Shown here: one piece after another, positions 35,311 to 51,199 of the stretch | Position numbering within the stretch: position 1 is the first letter of the stretch | Layout: each line of letters starts with the position of its first letter | DNA from: Pagrus major | Lineage: Eukaryota; Chordata; Actinopteri; Spariformes; Sparidae | NCBI RefSeq assembly: GCF_040436345.1 | Contig: NC_133223.1 | Span: forward strand, 17,089,113-17,153,112 | DNA length: 64,000 nucleotides | Direction of reading: 5' to 3' | Position numbers and translations under genes: made by a program | Notes under the pieces: model-generated | Told to the model about the DNA's origin: nothing | What the model saw: the letters and a program-made list of their open reading frames with translations, nothing else | Database searches by the model: none

Positions 35311-36339
35311 TTTTAACTGAGCGTGTCTGTGATTTTTACCGACAAACCATCACTGAAATGATTTTATCTGACTGAAACACAGAAACTCACTGGAGTTGAC
35401 TGCATGATACACTTTAATATTGTAACATAAATTTACATCTTAATTGTAAACATTAGTGGAGACAACAACTTAAATATGTATTTGTCAAAAAATTGCTGCA
35501 CTTCAGATGGTGTCCTCGTATCATTATTTGGAAGCTTTTTATCCATTAAGGACATTATTGACTATTCAAACTTCACAAAGAGACAACATAGTTCATCAAG
35601 AACATAAACATTAAATGTTTTTTTTACCTAATTAAGATTAAAATTGTGTTATGTGACACAGATTTAGAGATTGGTCATGAAAAAGTGTATTTTTGATTTT
35701 GGGGTGAATGTAGCTGTGGCCTTGGCCTGATGATATCTGACAGTGGAGGATGAATTAAAGGTATGTGGAATATAATACAGTAAACCACGGCTACTTCAAG
35801 TTTGGGATTTCTATTCTCTGTATTAACTGTAACTGTAATCAGTAACTGTATTAAATATTAATATACTTATATGTGGCATCTTGCATAGGAAAAGAAAGAA
35901 AATAACAGTTATTCCCAAAACTAAAATAGTCAAAAGCTTAAAAACTGAGTAAAATTGGCAACAACAACAATAATAAAACCAATAAATACCTCAAAACAAT
36001 ATAAAAAGATACACATAGTAATGAGGTTGTACATACAGTAAGTATTAAAAAAAATACATACGAGGAAATTAGAAGCAGGAGAGCTGAGAGAATAAAAATC
36101 ATAAAGGTTATAATGTCCAGTTTTTGTTGAGACGGTTTTAGAGAGGTGTTAATTCAACTGTGTTGCATTATGGCCTACAGAGACGGGTGACTGTTATTAA
36201 GCCGACCACCACTGATATAAAAGGGGTTAACAAAATAGGAGCACTGTACATATGGAAAAAGCAACTGCTTACTGTCTGTAGGCATACATGTGGTTATCTG
36301 TTTCACCTGTTTCCATTACTTTAACATATTTCAACAATG

Positions 36340-37005
36340 TCTTCACTACTTTTAGATATGTTCTGTTACTTTAGCTAACGAAGTAGCCTATTTGTTTACT
36401 TTTTTAAACATTTATGCTGCTTTCAGCTATTCAAACAGTTAATCCATCACTTTTAGATAACTTTTTTTACTCTTTATCTAGCCAATTAGTTTTAGCTATA
36501 CATTGTTTATTCCTTACTTAGAGCTAAACCATTAAAATCAGCTACTTACTTTTAGCTAACGAACTATTTGAACTGTTTGTCCATCACTTTAGATGTAAGT
36601 ATTTCCACTGTGTATTACTTAAAGCTATAAACCGTTTAGTCCTTAGTTTGAGCTAAACTGTTCAACATTCAATAGTTAGTCTACTTACTTTTAGCTAACA
36701 AACTATTTGCACCATTTATTTATTGCTTTTTAGTTAGCTATCTGAACAGTTTATCCATTATTTCTTCTTATCTAAACTCTTTATCAATTCTAGCTATTTA
36801 AATCATTTATCCATAACATTTAGCTAACTGTTTATCCTTTAGTCGACTTTTAGCTAACTATTAAAACATGTACTTCTAGCTGTTATCATCATTTTAATGA
36901 GACTTTATACTGTTTACTTCGAGCTATTTACCTTTTTTTCCTTACTTATAGCTAATTATTTCAACCATTTATCGTATACTTTAAGCTAACTTTAGCTATT
37001 TGTCA
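36340..37005. repeat. Degenerate minisatellite (TTTTAGCTAAC motif)
   Basis: A loosely repeated unit of roughly 35-70 bp recurs about a dozen times. Its parts are TTACTTTTAGCTAAC, an AACTATTTGAAC-like block, and GTTTATCCAT. Copies are strongly diverged. Confidence 0.7.
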
Positions 37006-38204
37006 ATGTCCCTGCCCGCATATGTTTTTTCACAGACTCTCAATTGCTATATAAAGTATTCAAATGTTACGTCTGACTCAACATGTCGGTTTATTTTGTC
37101 TTTAAATCACATTGTAATTCATATTTCTTCTAGTCAATTGAGGTATTATTACTCAACCATCTTTCCCTGCAGGCTCCCCATGGCAGCTGCACACGGGGTA
37201 CAGGTACCCTGGCGGGTTGTGAATCACTGATCTGTATGACCAGGATGATAAGTAGACAAAACCTTTATGGATTGTCTTAGAAATGTTCTTCCTTCATAGC
37301 ACATGCTCATAAACAATGATTCGTAATAATAATAATTACCTTGCAGCCTCTCTTCCTGTCTAGTAGCTCCCCAACGTTACATTTTGTTTTTCAGATATAA
37401 AAATGGTATACACTTTAAAGTCATAATTAAGGCCTTGCAGCGGAAACTGTCATAAAGTCTGCCTCTTTGCATCACCAAAAGAATGAAAGACTGAGGAAGA
37501 AACCCATCCAGTACATTTAGCGTTGGCCTCTCACTGAGAAAGTAATTATGTTTGAGATCAGCTATGCATGTGACATTTAAGTAAAAGCATAGAAAGGTAA
37601 CTCATGCACCACTCTCTGAAACACCGCCCATGACTGAGCTTGTTTTTACAGACATCAGAACCAGCCTGGTTTCTCAGGTCAGATTGCTTATGTAGTCTTC
37701 ACTATTTTCTGATGTTTTATAGAACAAACTGTTTCTTTAATAACTGAGAAAATAATTGGCATGTTAATAATGAAATAGTGAAAATAATTGTGAGTTGCAG
37801 TTCTACGGGTATGTTTATACACATGTATATTTACATAAATGTAACACTGCTGTTGTCACTGTCAGCATAACCCACCACTTCTTATCACAAGTATATATCC
37901 TATTTATTTCCTATTTTCCTCAGTATAACACATCTTTATTTCAACATTATGCAGCTATCTGGTTCAATTGCTGTTTGTATCCTGTGCAATCTAATTCAGT
38001 GAAATCCAATGTCTCTGTGCAATTATATTCATAGTTTTTTTTGTTGTTGTTGCTTTAAATAATTTTAGTATATTGCTACTGTATTACTATTGCTATGGTT
38101 GCAATTATCATGTGTAACTGTCCTTTTTGGTCATGTATGTTAAAGAAGATATATATACATATACATGTACATAGATAAAAAAGAATGTAAATGAGGTAAA
38201 TATA

Positions 38205-38323
<119 letters not shown>

Positions 38324-38984
38324 TTCATTTACAATTTATTTTATTCATCTTGTTTTTGTGCTGGTGAGGGATCAATAGTCTTATCTTTTATTTTACACTT
38401 GGAAACTCAGAACTGGTCCTTCAACCAAGTGGACCAATCATATGGTCAGAGCTCAGAAACAGCTGGGCATAAAAGTAACATAATTTTATATTAAATATTA
38501 TTTATGAATCAGAAGAGCCAGTGTCCTTTCTCCTGTTGACCAGGTTGATCTGTATGTTCAGAACAGACCTCAGACATGTACTTATCTTTGACAGCACGTC
38601 ATCATTAAACAGAACAATTTCTTATTGAATAAAAAGAATCTGAACCCTTCAAGGGGAAATTCAGCAGCTACTTTTGCTCCTTCAGATCATGCACACAATT
38701 AAATTGCAAATGAATCATTAAATATATCTGAATATAATGCAACAAAGATCATTTTTATTAATAATAAAATAATTACAAAAGCTTATCAAGCATGATGCAA
38801 ATGACTTAAAACAACCAAAATGTCATTGGACAAATGAATGATTCTCTAAACGTGATCAATAGAGTGAAAATATTGATGATGGCAGCAGAATGTTCATGAA
38901 GTTAGGTTGCATATAAGGCTGTATATGCACATTATTAAACGTGACAAGCAGTAGGCTACCAGTGCTCACAAAGGAGGGAGGCAC

Positions 38985-39063
38985 TGACGTCAATTAAGAC
39001 CCAACAGATATTTACCTAACTCCAATCAACACTATAGTCCTGTGAGTCGGCCCAGCTGCAGTG
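38985..39063 (+). promoter_or_regulatory. fam237a: fam237a promoter with perfect CRE and leader exon
   Basis: TGACGTCA, the full palindromic CREB site, lies at 38985-38992. About 70 bp on, CAGTG followed by GTAAGT makes a strong donor at 39063/39064. An acceptor TCCTCTGCAG ends at 39407, directly before the fam237a ATG. I infer a short non-coding first exon ending at 39063 and a 344-bp leader intron. The transcription start is unplaced. Confidence 0.5.
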
Positions 39064-39386
39064 GTAAGTATATGTTTTTATTGCAAAACTAATAGAAACG
39101 GTCTTTATTTAGGCTACTTTTATATGATAATCTCTTATATTTGATCTTACATTCTGTTTTTTTTAGTTAATTACAGGCCTAATCTGCATATTTGGATTTG
39201 CAGAACAGATGATTATTGTTAAAATTGTTGATTATTCGCCAGAAATTCAAATGTTGACTTTATAATACACAGATTGTATTTATAAAATATGTAAAAGATT
39301 ACAAAACCTTAAAGGTTATAACTTTAAAAGGCTCATTTGTTTCGACAGTAATATTGATTTCTTTAAACTGATAAATCAATGGCTGA

Positions 39387-42472
<3,086 letters not shown>

Positions 42473-43640
42473 TTCAGATTATTACCACCTTGATAGCTTT
42501 TATCAGTATTTTCTTACCTACTGAAAAACTCCAGTGTTTCACCATAATATCATTACAAGTACCGAAAGTATATTTGTGGTTCTCAGTAGCAGGTTTTTCT
42601 GGTTTTATCACTGACATCATTTATCACTGGTAATACACTATAATGTTTCCAGATTAAGAAAATGATCACTTTATTTCACAACCACCATACATTTGATTCA
42701 AAATGGTTATTAAACATTTGAACTATGTTTGATGTACAGTTACATTTTGTGTTTGCTGTCATATGTTCCTCTGCTACGGATAAACTTGTCCCTATCAAAA
42801 TAAATGGTTTTATGCTCAGATGTTTGGACTGACGAGGATTCATGTCAAAATAATTGGACGACTTCCGGTTAATTTGTTTGTTCATTCATTTTAAGTGAAA
42901 TAAATTCATGTATCATGGCTGTAAGTTGTACATCCTTGACTTATCGAATACACTATAAAACTATACAAATCTGAGCATTATGCGATATATATGATAGACA
43001 GACCAAATGCCATCATTACCCAGAATTTAACCAAAACCACATGAGGTCAGACGGTTCTTCATTACAGTAAGGGAGTCTGTAAATTTATAATGACTTGGAT
43101 TAATTATCCTAAACATTTCCCGTAAATATCGTACACATTTTTTAATCAATCGCTGCTCATAAAGTCAACACAACCAAGTCAAATCTCAATGTGATTTGTG
43201 TCTTATCCCTAATGTTGTTGAAATGTTGTTCCAGACCTGTAAAAAAAAAAAGCATTTAATTATTTTGTTTTTGTTGGACAAATAAACAAAAACACTGCAC
43301 ATTATATTAACAAAAGTATTTCATTTTCACACATACCACATCGATTAATGAGGTTTTACTACTTAATACTGTAGGTGTATTCTGCTGCAAATGACATGTA
43401 CATTTTTTATCTTTGCCAAATTTGACTGCAATATAAAATACATTTAGTTTTAAGCATTTAATGGTTACACAGTCTGAACCTTTACAACAACAACACTGGC
43501 TCCTGCTGGGTAACTGACACCAATCAATGTGGGAGTCAATTTAGAAAGTATACGTCTGCTTATGTTACATTTTGCACATTGTGATTCAAATAAAGTTGGA
43601 CCTAATTGGTGGTTTTGACAAAAGCAGACATGCGCTGAGA
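42473..43640 (+). other. fam237a 3' UTR and intergenic span
   Basis: Non-coding. AATAAA signals lie at 42799-42804 and 42899-42904, either of which could end the fam237a mRNA. No gene is seen from 42905 to the caspase promoter. Confidence 0.4.
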
Positions 43641-43899
43641 AGCCAAGGGCATGTGCGTCACTCCAATCAAGCTCTGTGATTGGTTCTCAGGCCGCGCTCG
43701 CGCTCTGTTTTCCTTTCGATTTCTACTTCCTCGTCTGAGGATTCGTTGTTTTGAGAAACTTCGCCGAGCCGCCAAGTCTCCTCAGAGTTCATGCGACTAT
43801 AAACCAATATATTTATATAAATATCAGCAGTCTACAGTCGTCTGTTTGGAGTATGATGACACGTTTCCTGTTCAGTCTGAGCTGCTGATCTCCGAACAG
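43640..43899 (+). promoter_or_regulatory. casp10: Caspase gene promoter and 5' UTR exon
   Basis: Two CCAAT boxes in opposite directions (43663-43667 and 43678-43683) lie by a GC-rich stretch. An interferon-type element, TTTCGATTTC at 43714-43723 (GAAANNGAAA on the other strand), follows, and TATAAA lies at 43798-43803. A strong donor (CCGAACAG then GTAACA) ends a leader exon at 43899. The acceptor TTGTTTTTAG at 45281-45290 precedes the ATG by 8 bases, giving a leader intron of about 1.4 kb. Confidence 0.55.
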
Positions 43900-44161
43900 G
43901 TAACAACCCGCAACACGTTTTTCAAGCACATCAATCTGGTTACATGGAGCAGAATATATGTAATCAAAGTTTATGACTGTTGGATGATGACTGTGGACTG
44001 ACTGTGAGGGTTATTATGATCGTGTAATGATACCTGGCGTCAGGCTGTTCTTATGGCGCCTGGACAAGTTAAGACATGTATTTATCCTTTAGTGTCACTT
44101 GTTTTTCTGTAAACTCTAAAACAGTTTCCTTCTCACTGTGACTAATGAACATGTCTCGCTC

Positions 44162-44165
<4 letters not shown>

Positions 44166-44231
<66 letters not shown>

Positions 44232-44890
44232 ACTCAGGCATGTAATCTAAGTACATTTACTTACTGTACAATTTTGAGGTACTTATACTTTACTTACTTA
44301 CTACTTCCTTCCATTTTCTGCTACTTTGCACCTATATTGTACTTTTACTCAGTGTTGTAAAAAGTACCCAAAAGTCATACTTGAGTAAAAGTTAAGATAT
44401 TGTGTTAAAATATTACTTTGGTCAAAGAGTAAAAGTCTAAGTATTCAAGTATCTGAAAAATAAATGTACTTAAGTATCAAAAGTAAAAGTAAATTATACA
44501 AATATTTACTTGCTGTTTATACTGTATGCTATGTGTCGATCGATTCTCTGCCTGGCCAATTATCAACTCTGATATTCAGCATTCTTTATTTATTATTCAT
44601 TTATTGGAATTTTTTTTATTTATTTTTTTATCTGATTACGTAGTGGGTAAAAAGTAAAGTATTTGCCTGCAAAATGTAGTGGAGTGGAAGTACAAAGTAC
44701 CAGAAAATGGAAAAATACTCAATTAAGTATCTTAAAAGTCTACTTAAGAACAGTACTTGAGTCCATGTACTTAATTACATTTCGTCAATGCTTTTACTCC
44801 ATTACATTTATTTGACAACTTTAGTTATTCCATCAGTATTTTTTAAAACAAACAAACAAACAAACAAACAAACAGACAAACAGACAAACA
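44166..44890. repeat. (CA)n, two AGTACTT copies and (AAAC)n
   Basis: A CA run fills 44166-44229. An inverted fragment of the AGTACTT family follows at 44230-44345, then a fuller copy at 44350-44790 starting CAGTGTTGTAAAAAGTACCC. An AAAC/AGAC run lies at 44848-44890. All lie in the caspase leader intron. Confidence 0.8.
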
Positions 44891-45298
44891 CTGATTCTAA
44901 TAATCAGTAAACTGCTTGAGATATGATCCAATAATTGTCCAGGCCAATAAACGGTCATCCCACAGTATACATACATATAAATATATATAAATGTACTTGT
45001 ACTTGTACTTTTACTCTTAATATTTTTTAACACACACACACACACGGAGGTATCAAAATTAAAGGCCAAACCAGTTGCAACATGTGGACTGAAAAAAAAA
45101 AATCACAACAGCTCCAGCAGACTGTCATCCAGTATTGCTGAGGTTGCTACATGTGGTCAGTGTCACTACATGAAATTGTGGAAGTACAGTAAGTAAATAA
45201 GGAAGGAACAACTGGTTTGGTGTCAGTGTCAGGTCTAACTACTCAACAGCAGAGAAACCTGAGTGAATCCATCCTGCATCTTGTTTTTAGTGCACAAC

Positions 45299-48200
45299 AT
45301 GAGTTTCCAGAAGCTGCTGTTGGAGGTAGCGAACGACCTGAATAAGGATGAGGTTAAAGCTGTAGCATTTCTTTGCACTGACCTCCTGGGTCGAAACCCC
45401 GCCTCGGTGGAGTCGGCCAGCGACCTCTTCTCTCGTCTGAGGGATCGAGACGAACTGTCTGCTGAGCGACCACAACTGCTGACTGAGCTTCTCCGCATCA
45501 TCCATCGACACCGTCTGATCACACACAAGCTCCCTGACCAAGCACCTTCAAATATCATCTCTCCTTACAGGTGGGCTACCAATGTTTTTAAGTACATTTT
45601 AACGTGATTTAGTTAATAGGAAAACCTTTCTAAACCTTATAGAGCAGGGCTGGAAGGCCAAAACTGAAACTGAACTGCAGGGTCCATGCCAAAACCAAAC
45701 ACCTATTGTATTGTATAGTATTTATTTGGCCTTTTCATGGCTTTATTGACAGGATAGCTTGAGCGATGACAGGAAATGGGATGAGAGAAGGGGGATGACA
45801 TGCAGCAAATGGCCGCAGGTCAGACTCGACCTCTGGGCCGCTGCAGTGAGGACAAAGCCTCTGTACATGGGGCAAACGCTCCAACAGCTGAGCTACCGGG
45901 GCGCCCCTTGTGTTACATTTTTAAGATGCAAAATGTTTCTAGCAGTGACCTAACTTGTAATTATCTTTCTATAATTCCAGGAAGCTGCTCTACAACCTGT
46001 CTGAAGACTTGACTGCTGATGACTTGAAAGATATGAAGTTCTTGTTAAACGAAAAGCTCCCGCGGAGAAAACTGGAGGATCATGTTGTGAGTTTATCTTC
46101 AGTGTCGATGTTTGAAACCCATGTTTGAAGAGAAGAGTTAGATGGTGTTTAGTCATAAACATACAAAGTATATTTAATAAACAATACCACAACATTTTTA
46201 AATAATTTATTTGGTTCATTGCATGTGATGTACACCTATATTTGAATTATGCTAGTATGCGTCATATTACCTTATGGTAACAATAAGAGTAACAGTAAAT
46301 TTGCTCAACTTTTCAGACTACACTGGAGGTCTTCCTGGAGATGGAGCACAATGACCTCATCAACGAAACTGACCTTGAATTACTGGAGACCTTAATTCAG
46401 CAGATCTGTCCCATGCTGAAAGGGCTTATCAACCAGTATAAAGAGCAGCAGGGTAAGCTGCAGAACGTTCTCATTGCAAATGTTGTAGCAGGGAGGGCAT
46501 GAACAGGAAGTCGTGAGAGTGTTGACAGGAAGTGGTGAGGTAAGGACAGCAGGACAGGAACCAGTAGAGCAACTAGTAGCTTCCAAGAAGTCACTCAAGG
46601 CGAGATTGCATTCTCTTACAGTCATTCGCCTTAACCATAGCCACTACAGTACGTGCCTGAGGAAACATCCCTCTTTTGTCCGTAGGGTCCACCAGAATCC
46701 ACACAAAATGAAATTCCTTGTAGCTGTGACTGTGTGAACAGATTCATTTCCCCACAATGTTTACAGATAGAGTATGTATACATGCATATATGGACTAAGG
46801 AGGCAGGGACTGACTGAGTTAATCTCTAAAAAATCTTCAATACAATTTTTCTCTTCTAGATTTCTCTTTTATTTAATTTTAATATTTACTGATTGATCTG
46901 TCTGTAAATCACGTTGCTATTGAAACAGAAACTCACAGCGGCCCTGTAGCTCAAGAAACAAGCCGACCAAGGTCTAACACTTACCCTTCAGAGGAAAAAG
47001 TGGTAAGTTCTTTGACATCGCTGCGAATCCCTCTGAGCTGCAGTGAAAGATTTCTACCATTAAATTATCGTCTGCTGTTTTCTTCATCAGGTCCCTCAAT
47101 CTCGTGTCAGGACTTCCACAAATGAAATGCGAGGTAAACAGAGTTATAAGTACATGTCTGTCACGTCTTAAGTGTATTTACATGTTAACAGTATTCTCGA
47201 TACTTACTTGTATCCCCACCGTTTTTGGAAAAAACGCTGCCTGCTTGCTACAGCAATGCTCAGTTGATTCATGTGTAAATGCCGTCAGTCACACTGAACA
47301 CATGTCGTACTTTTAACCGTTGTGTCGAGAATTATAATCCTAACAACCTTTTGCTTCTTCTCAGAAGGACTGCCATCACTGGCTGAGGTGAGAATCTGTC
47401 ATCAGAACACAGTTGCATGACAAATACATCTCAATATTTCTTTGTGTCTAATGGTCTTTCCCTTTGTGTCCCACTCAGTCTTCCTTGAATTCTTCCTTCA
47501 CCTCTATGGGTGAGTCTTACATCGTGTTGGTTGTTTTACAACTGAAGCATATTTTCATGTGCGGTGCTGTGAGTGGATTTATTCTGAATCCTCTTGTAAA
47601 TCTTTCCCAGATGTTCCAAATACGTTTCCTGGTGGAGATGAATTCGAGGCCCTGTCACATGGAGTGAGTGGTTTAAGCACCTCAACGAGCAGTTGTGTCT
47701 CTGCCACAGGTCATTTAAATGATTTTCTGAATTAAAGGACATGTCAGACCAAATATTATTCAAATATAATTTGTGTTTCTTTATCTTTGCCCCAAATGAT
47801 ATCCCCTCCATCTTGTGATCATCTGTCCCATAGTGAGAATTGATGCGTCTGTAATGTCTCCTGAAGAGAACGAGACGTGCTCTGGAGAGCAGACGTCTCC
47901 GACTAGCGTCACAAGCACAGTGAGTGGAAAAGTGGCCCTGAATGTGCTGACTTAAGTTATTGTTGTTTGCCTTGAATCATTTAATCTGTGATTTATATCT
48001 GTAGGATTTGGGAACATATCCCATGACTGCAGCAAAAAGAGGTATCTGCCTGATAATAAACAACTACGACTTCACCAAATCCAAAAAAAAGAAACTTTCA
48101 AAGCGGGAGGGGACCATGGTTGATTTAGGTAAGCGTCTGTTTAATTAGGTTTAGAAACCTCAATTGGCAACTGATGCATGTTTTCCATCCCTGCATGTGT

Positions 48201-49377
48201 TTACAATCGTCTGTGTGCCTTACAGAGTGTGTGCGCAAAGTGTTTTCATGGCTCCACTTTGAGATAGAAACACATCAGGACTGTACGGGCGAGAAGATGC
48301 TGTCTGTGATGCAGGACCTCGGCAGCAGAGACCACAGTCAGATGGACTGTCTGGTGTGTGTCATTCTCAGCCACGGCAATGAGGGGGGTGTGTACGGTGT
48401 GGACGGCGACACCGTCAATATTCGGGAGCTGATGGAACCTTTCAGTGGACAATATTGCTCATCCTTGATACAAAAACCCAAGATGTTTTTCATCCAGGCC
48501 TGCCAGGGCACTAAGGAGCAGACGCCCGTCTATTTAGACTCTGATGGCCCCACACGAGGTCCTGTTCATCGCGATGCCTTTGAAATGAAAGACTCCATGC
48601 CATCCGTTGCAGATTTCCTGCTGGGAATGGCCACCGTCCCTTCTTTCGTCTCTTTCAGAGAGAGGTCAAGGGGCACGTGGTTTATCCAGTCGTTGTGCCA
48701 AAATCTTGTCAAGATGGTGCCCAGGTTAGTGAAGCTAAATATTGATCAGTGTTGAATGGTGTCATTTTTTCAGTGGTAGAAAGTAATTAAGTACAATTGC
48801 TTTACAAACTGCACGTCCTTTTGGTTCTGGTGCCAACTCTACAGTATAGGTCTGTAGTTACCTCACTTTTCACAGTTCGCTTTTAGGTGGGTAGGTGTTT
48901 AAAACTAGTGAGGTTAGCTGGTCAGCTAGCTCGAACTCTCTTCTCTCTGATTTGTCTTTTTAATCCCTTATCCAGCAAATGAGGTTGGAGCTTTACATAC
49001 AAAATACACACATTGTGTGTACTTCACGTTAATGAAATCTTGAATGCATTATTCTTACTTGCAATGAAGTACTTATATTGTGTGTTATTGCTATTTTCTA
49101 CAGACAGTATGATTTGAATACTTCTAACCCAACTAATTTGAGTTTCTGCTGTGATATGTGAGAGAGTTTCTTAATTCACTATCTTGCTGTATCTTTTGTT
49201 TGTTTGTGTTTTTTTCTCAGGGGTTGTGACCTTGTGACCATCCTGACAAAAGTGAATGCAGATGTTAGCCATAAGACTGATTCCAGCGGTATGAAGAAGC
49301 AGATGCCTCAACCAGCCTTCTCACTCACTAAGAAAGTGGTCTTTCCGATCCCGGAAGCTCCTCCTCCACGCCTGTGA
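45299..49377 (+). CDS. casp10: Initiator caspase with tandem DEDs, caspase-10-like
   Basis: Twelve coding exons close to exactly 549 codons plus stop: 45299-45570, 45981-46086, 46317-46452, 46929-47002, 47091-47133, 47365-47387, 47479-47509, 47611-47709, 47834-47919, 48005-48128, 48226-48724, 49221-49377. Two death-effector domains (about 1-80 and 92-170) recruit it to FADD complexes. A Ser/Thr-rich linker (171-290) is built from very small exons. The caspase domain has catalytic His381 (ILSHG) and Cys424 (FIQACQG), an Asp-containing linker for self-cleavage (VYLDSDG, EMKDSM), and the small subunit with [10 protein letters not shown] and KKQMPQPAF. Caspase-8 and caspase-10 are close relatives. 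The DEDs ([15 protein letters not shown]), [19 protein letters not shown] and the tail after VFP fit caspase-10 better; caspase-8 remains possible. Confidence 0.88.
45719..45907 (-). repeat. tRNA-derived SINE
   Basis: On the minus strand the element starts GGGGCGCCCCGGTAGCTCAG, whose GTAGCTCAGCTGTTGGAGC resembles an A box. About 50 bases on, GGTCGAGTCTGACC resembles a B box, and a ATGTCATCCCCC-type tail follows. These are the polymerase III promoter parts of tRNA-like SINEs. It sits in the first coding intron of the caspase gene. Confidence 0.75.
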
Positions 49378-49860
49378 CACTGATGGCAATAAATCTGCTG
49401 CTTCTCTGATCGACTCACACATCAGATGATCCCTGAGACACAAGTGAAGACTGAGATGTGGTTAAAAGCTTGAAAACAATTAGACATTATTTACGGTTTA
49501 TACAGTGGATATGACTGCCTCCATCTACTGTCCTCCACTTACATCGTTTTACATTATTTTTAATGCTGAACTTGAATATTGAATGTACGAATGTATTACT
49601 TAGTCATGCCCTGAGATTTAGGAGTAAATGCCGTTCGTATTGTTTGTATTCTCTCTTTTTGTACATTTATACATGGATAATGGAATGACGCTATCAGCCA
49701 AATTTTCCTGGGACTACTACAATATACTGTTGTTTAATTCTTGTCCCTTTCATCATTAAGGCTGTAAACATACACATGCACATCCGAAATCCCTAAAATC
49801 TTTGAAGAATTTCAAGCACAGCATTATTTTATCAGTAAAACAATAAAATCATGACACGCT
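49378..49860 (+). terminator. casp10: Caspase 3' UTR with poly(A) signal
   Basis: AATAAA at 49842-49847 (CAATAAAATCATG) is followed by a TTTGTTTGTTT-rich stretch, a good cleavage context, so the 3' UTR is about 480 bases. Confidence 0.65.
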
Positions 49861-50311
49861 TTGATTGTAAAAACATTTAGTTGTTTGTCTGTTCATTTTG
49901 TTTGTTTATAGGCATGTGACTGCTCCTTTTGTTACATCTATAACTTGCCTAGCCTTCAGTGCAACTCCTCAAAGTGAACACCTTGAAATAACCATAATCA
50001 AAGTAACGCGCTGACAGTGTTCTGCAGAGTGACTTCACTTTTAGTTCTTGCACCACTGATAAAGCCCTTTTAATTGAGCACATTACAATTTCAAGCAACA
50101 CATTTTCATCACATTTTCTGTTTCAGGTTGAGTAAGAACCAAACCAAATCCAAATATGACAGAAATGAAAAATTAAAGTAAAAAATACATAGATAAAATA
50201 ACAAAAAACAGGGCTACCTCATTAACAAAAAAAGTTTATAATAATGAAAAGAAACTTAGTAACTTGCTCAAGAGTTGTCTCATTCTTCCAATGGCTCAAA
50301 CTGGGTTTAGT

Positions 50312-50982
50312 TTTAACCCGTTGTGTTGGATTTAGTGGCATCTAGTGTTGTGGTTGCAGATTGCATCCAACTGAGCAGCCCTTCTACCGTGACAGCCAGA
50401 AATGCAGAAGGCCCTCTCTAAAGGTGGTGTTTGGTTGTCTGTTCTCTGCTACTGTAGAAACAGCTCTCACTTTACAACTTGTTTATAGCGTTAGCAATCT
50501 CATTTACACTTCATTTACAAATCATAAAAGTGGTGTTCATTTGTGAAGATGATCTTGACGAACAAAACCTTGTAAGTATCATAAACTTGAGAATATGTCA
50601 TCCCTGCCGCTCTCTATAGAGAGCCGAGGTCTCGCCCCTTTCCGGTTTCCCTCATGGGAACCTTACTTTGGAAAAACTTGGTATGGTAGTGAATGAAGAG
50701 AGACATCATTTTTTGATCCCGTTTGAACTGTGCCATGAACTATACATGTGATGTTTGTCAATTTAATTTCAAAGATGAGTTAACACCAAATTAATTATAA
50801 AGACTACCATACAAAGTTTTTCCAAAATAAGATCCCATGAGGGAAAACCGTAAGTGGCGAGACTTCGGCTCTCTACAAAAGGCTCATTCTAAGGTAACGA
50901 AAACACATAAATTCTTATTTATGGGTGATTATATAGCCTACTACATTATCATGGCCCTAAATCCTACACACTGGACCTTTTA
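50312..50982 (-). mobile_element. TTAA-type MITE, inverted, split by another MITE
   Basis: The right end reads CCTAAATCCTACACACTGGACCTTTTAA and the left end GTTGTGTTGGATTTAGTGGC, so this is an opposite-facing, more diverged relative of the copy at 29743-30070. Its interior is interrupted by the element at 50617-50875. Confidence 0.7.
50617..50875. mobile_element. 259-bp MITE with ~70-bp inverted ends, nested
   Basis: The left end TAGAGAGCCGAGGTCTCGCC and the right end GGCGAGACTTCGGCTCTCTA are inverted copies. The match runs inward about 70 bp through the TTTCCCTCATGGGA and GGAAAAACTT blocks. It has no ORF of note. Confidence 0.8.
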
Positions 50983-51163
50983 AAGTAGCCTATCTGCATC
51001 TGAAACTTCCCCCAGTAACAACACAATATAGAGAACAAAGCTCCCATTTTTTTAAAGACAACTTCAACCTTCAGTACCTTCACTATCAAGAGTGAAAACT
51101 CAACCTGCAGCCAGCTCTGCTCTCCAGGAAGCCATGAACAGTTGTCAGTAGCTACACGCGTCA

Positions 51164-51177
51164 CCAGCAGGGGGCGG
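51164..51177 (+). promoter_or_regulatory. CTCF-like site
   Basis: CCAGCAGGGGGCGG agrees with the core of the CTCF consensus (CCASYAGRKGGCRS-like). It lies between the caspase 3' end and the prkra start. Confidence 0.45.
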
Positions 51178-51199
51178 TAAACACGTCAGACCACACACA

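Noticed and set aside
47611-47663. Shorter caspase exon ending at a GTGAGT donor
   Set aside because: Ending at 47663 leaves phase 0 and puts a stop at the start of the next exon. Ending at 47709 (ACAG then GTCATT) gives phase 1 and an open frame to the stop, with a total of exactly 550 codons.
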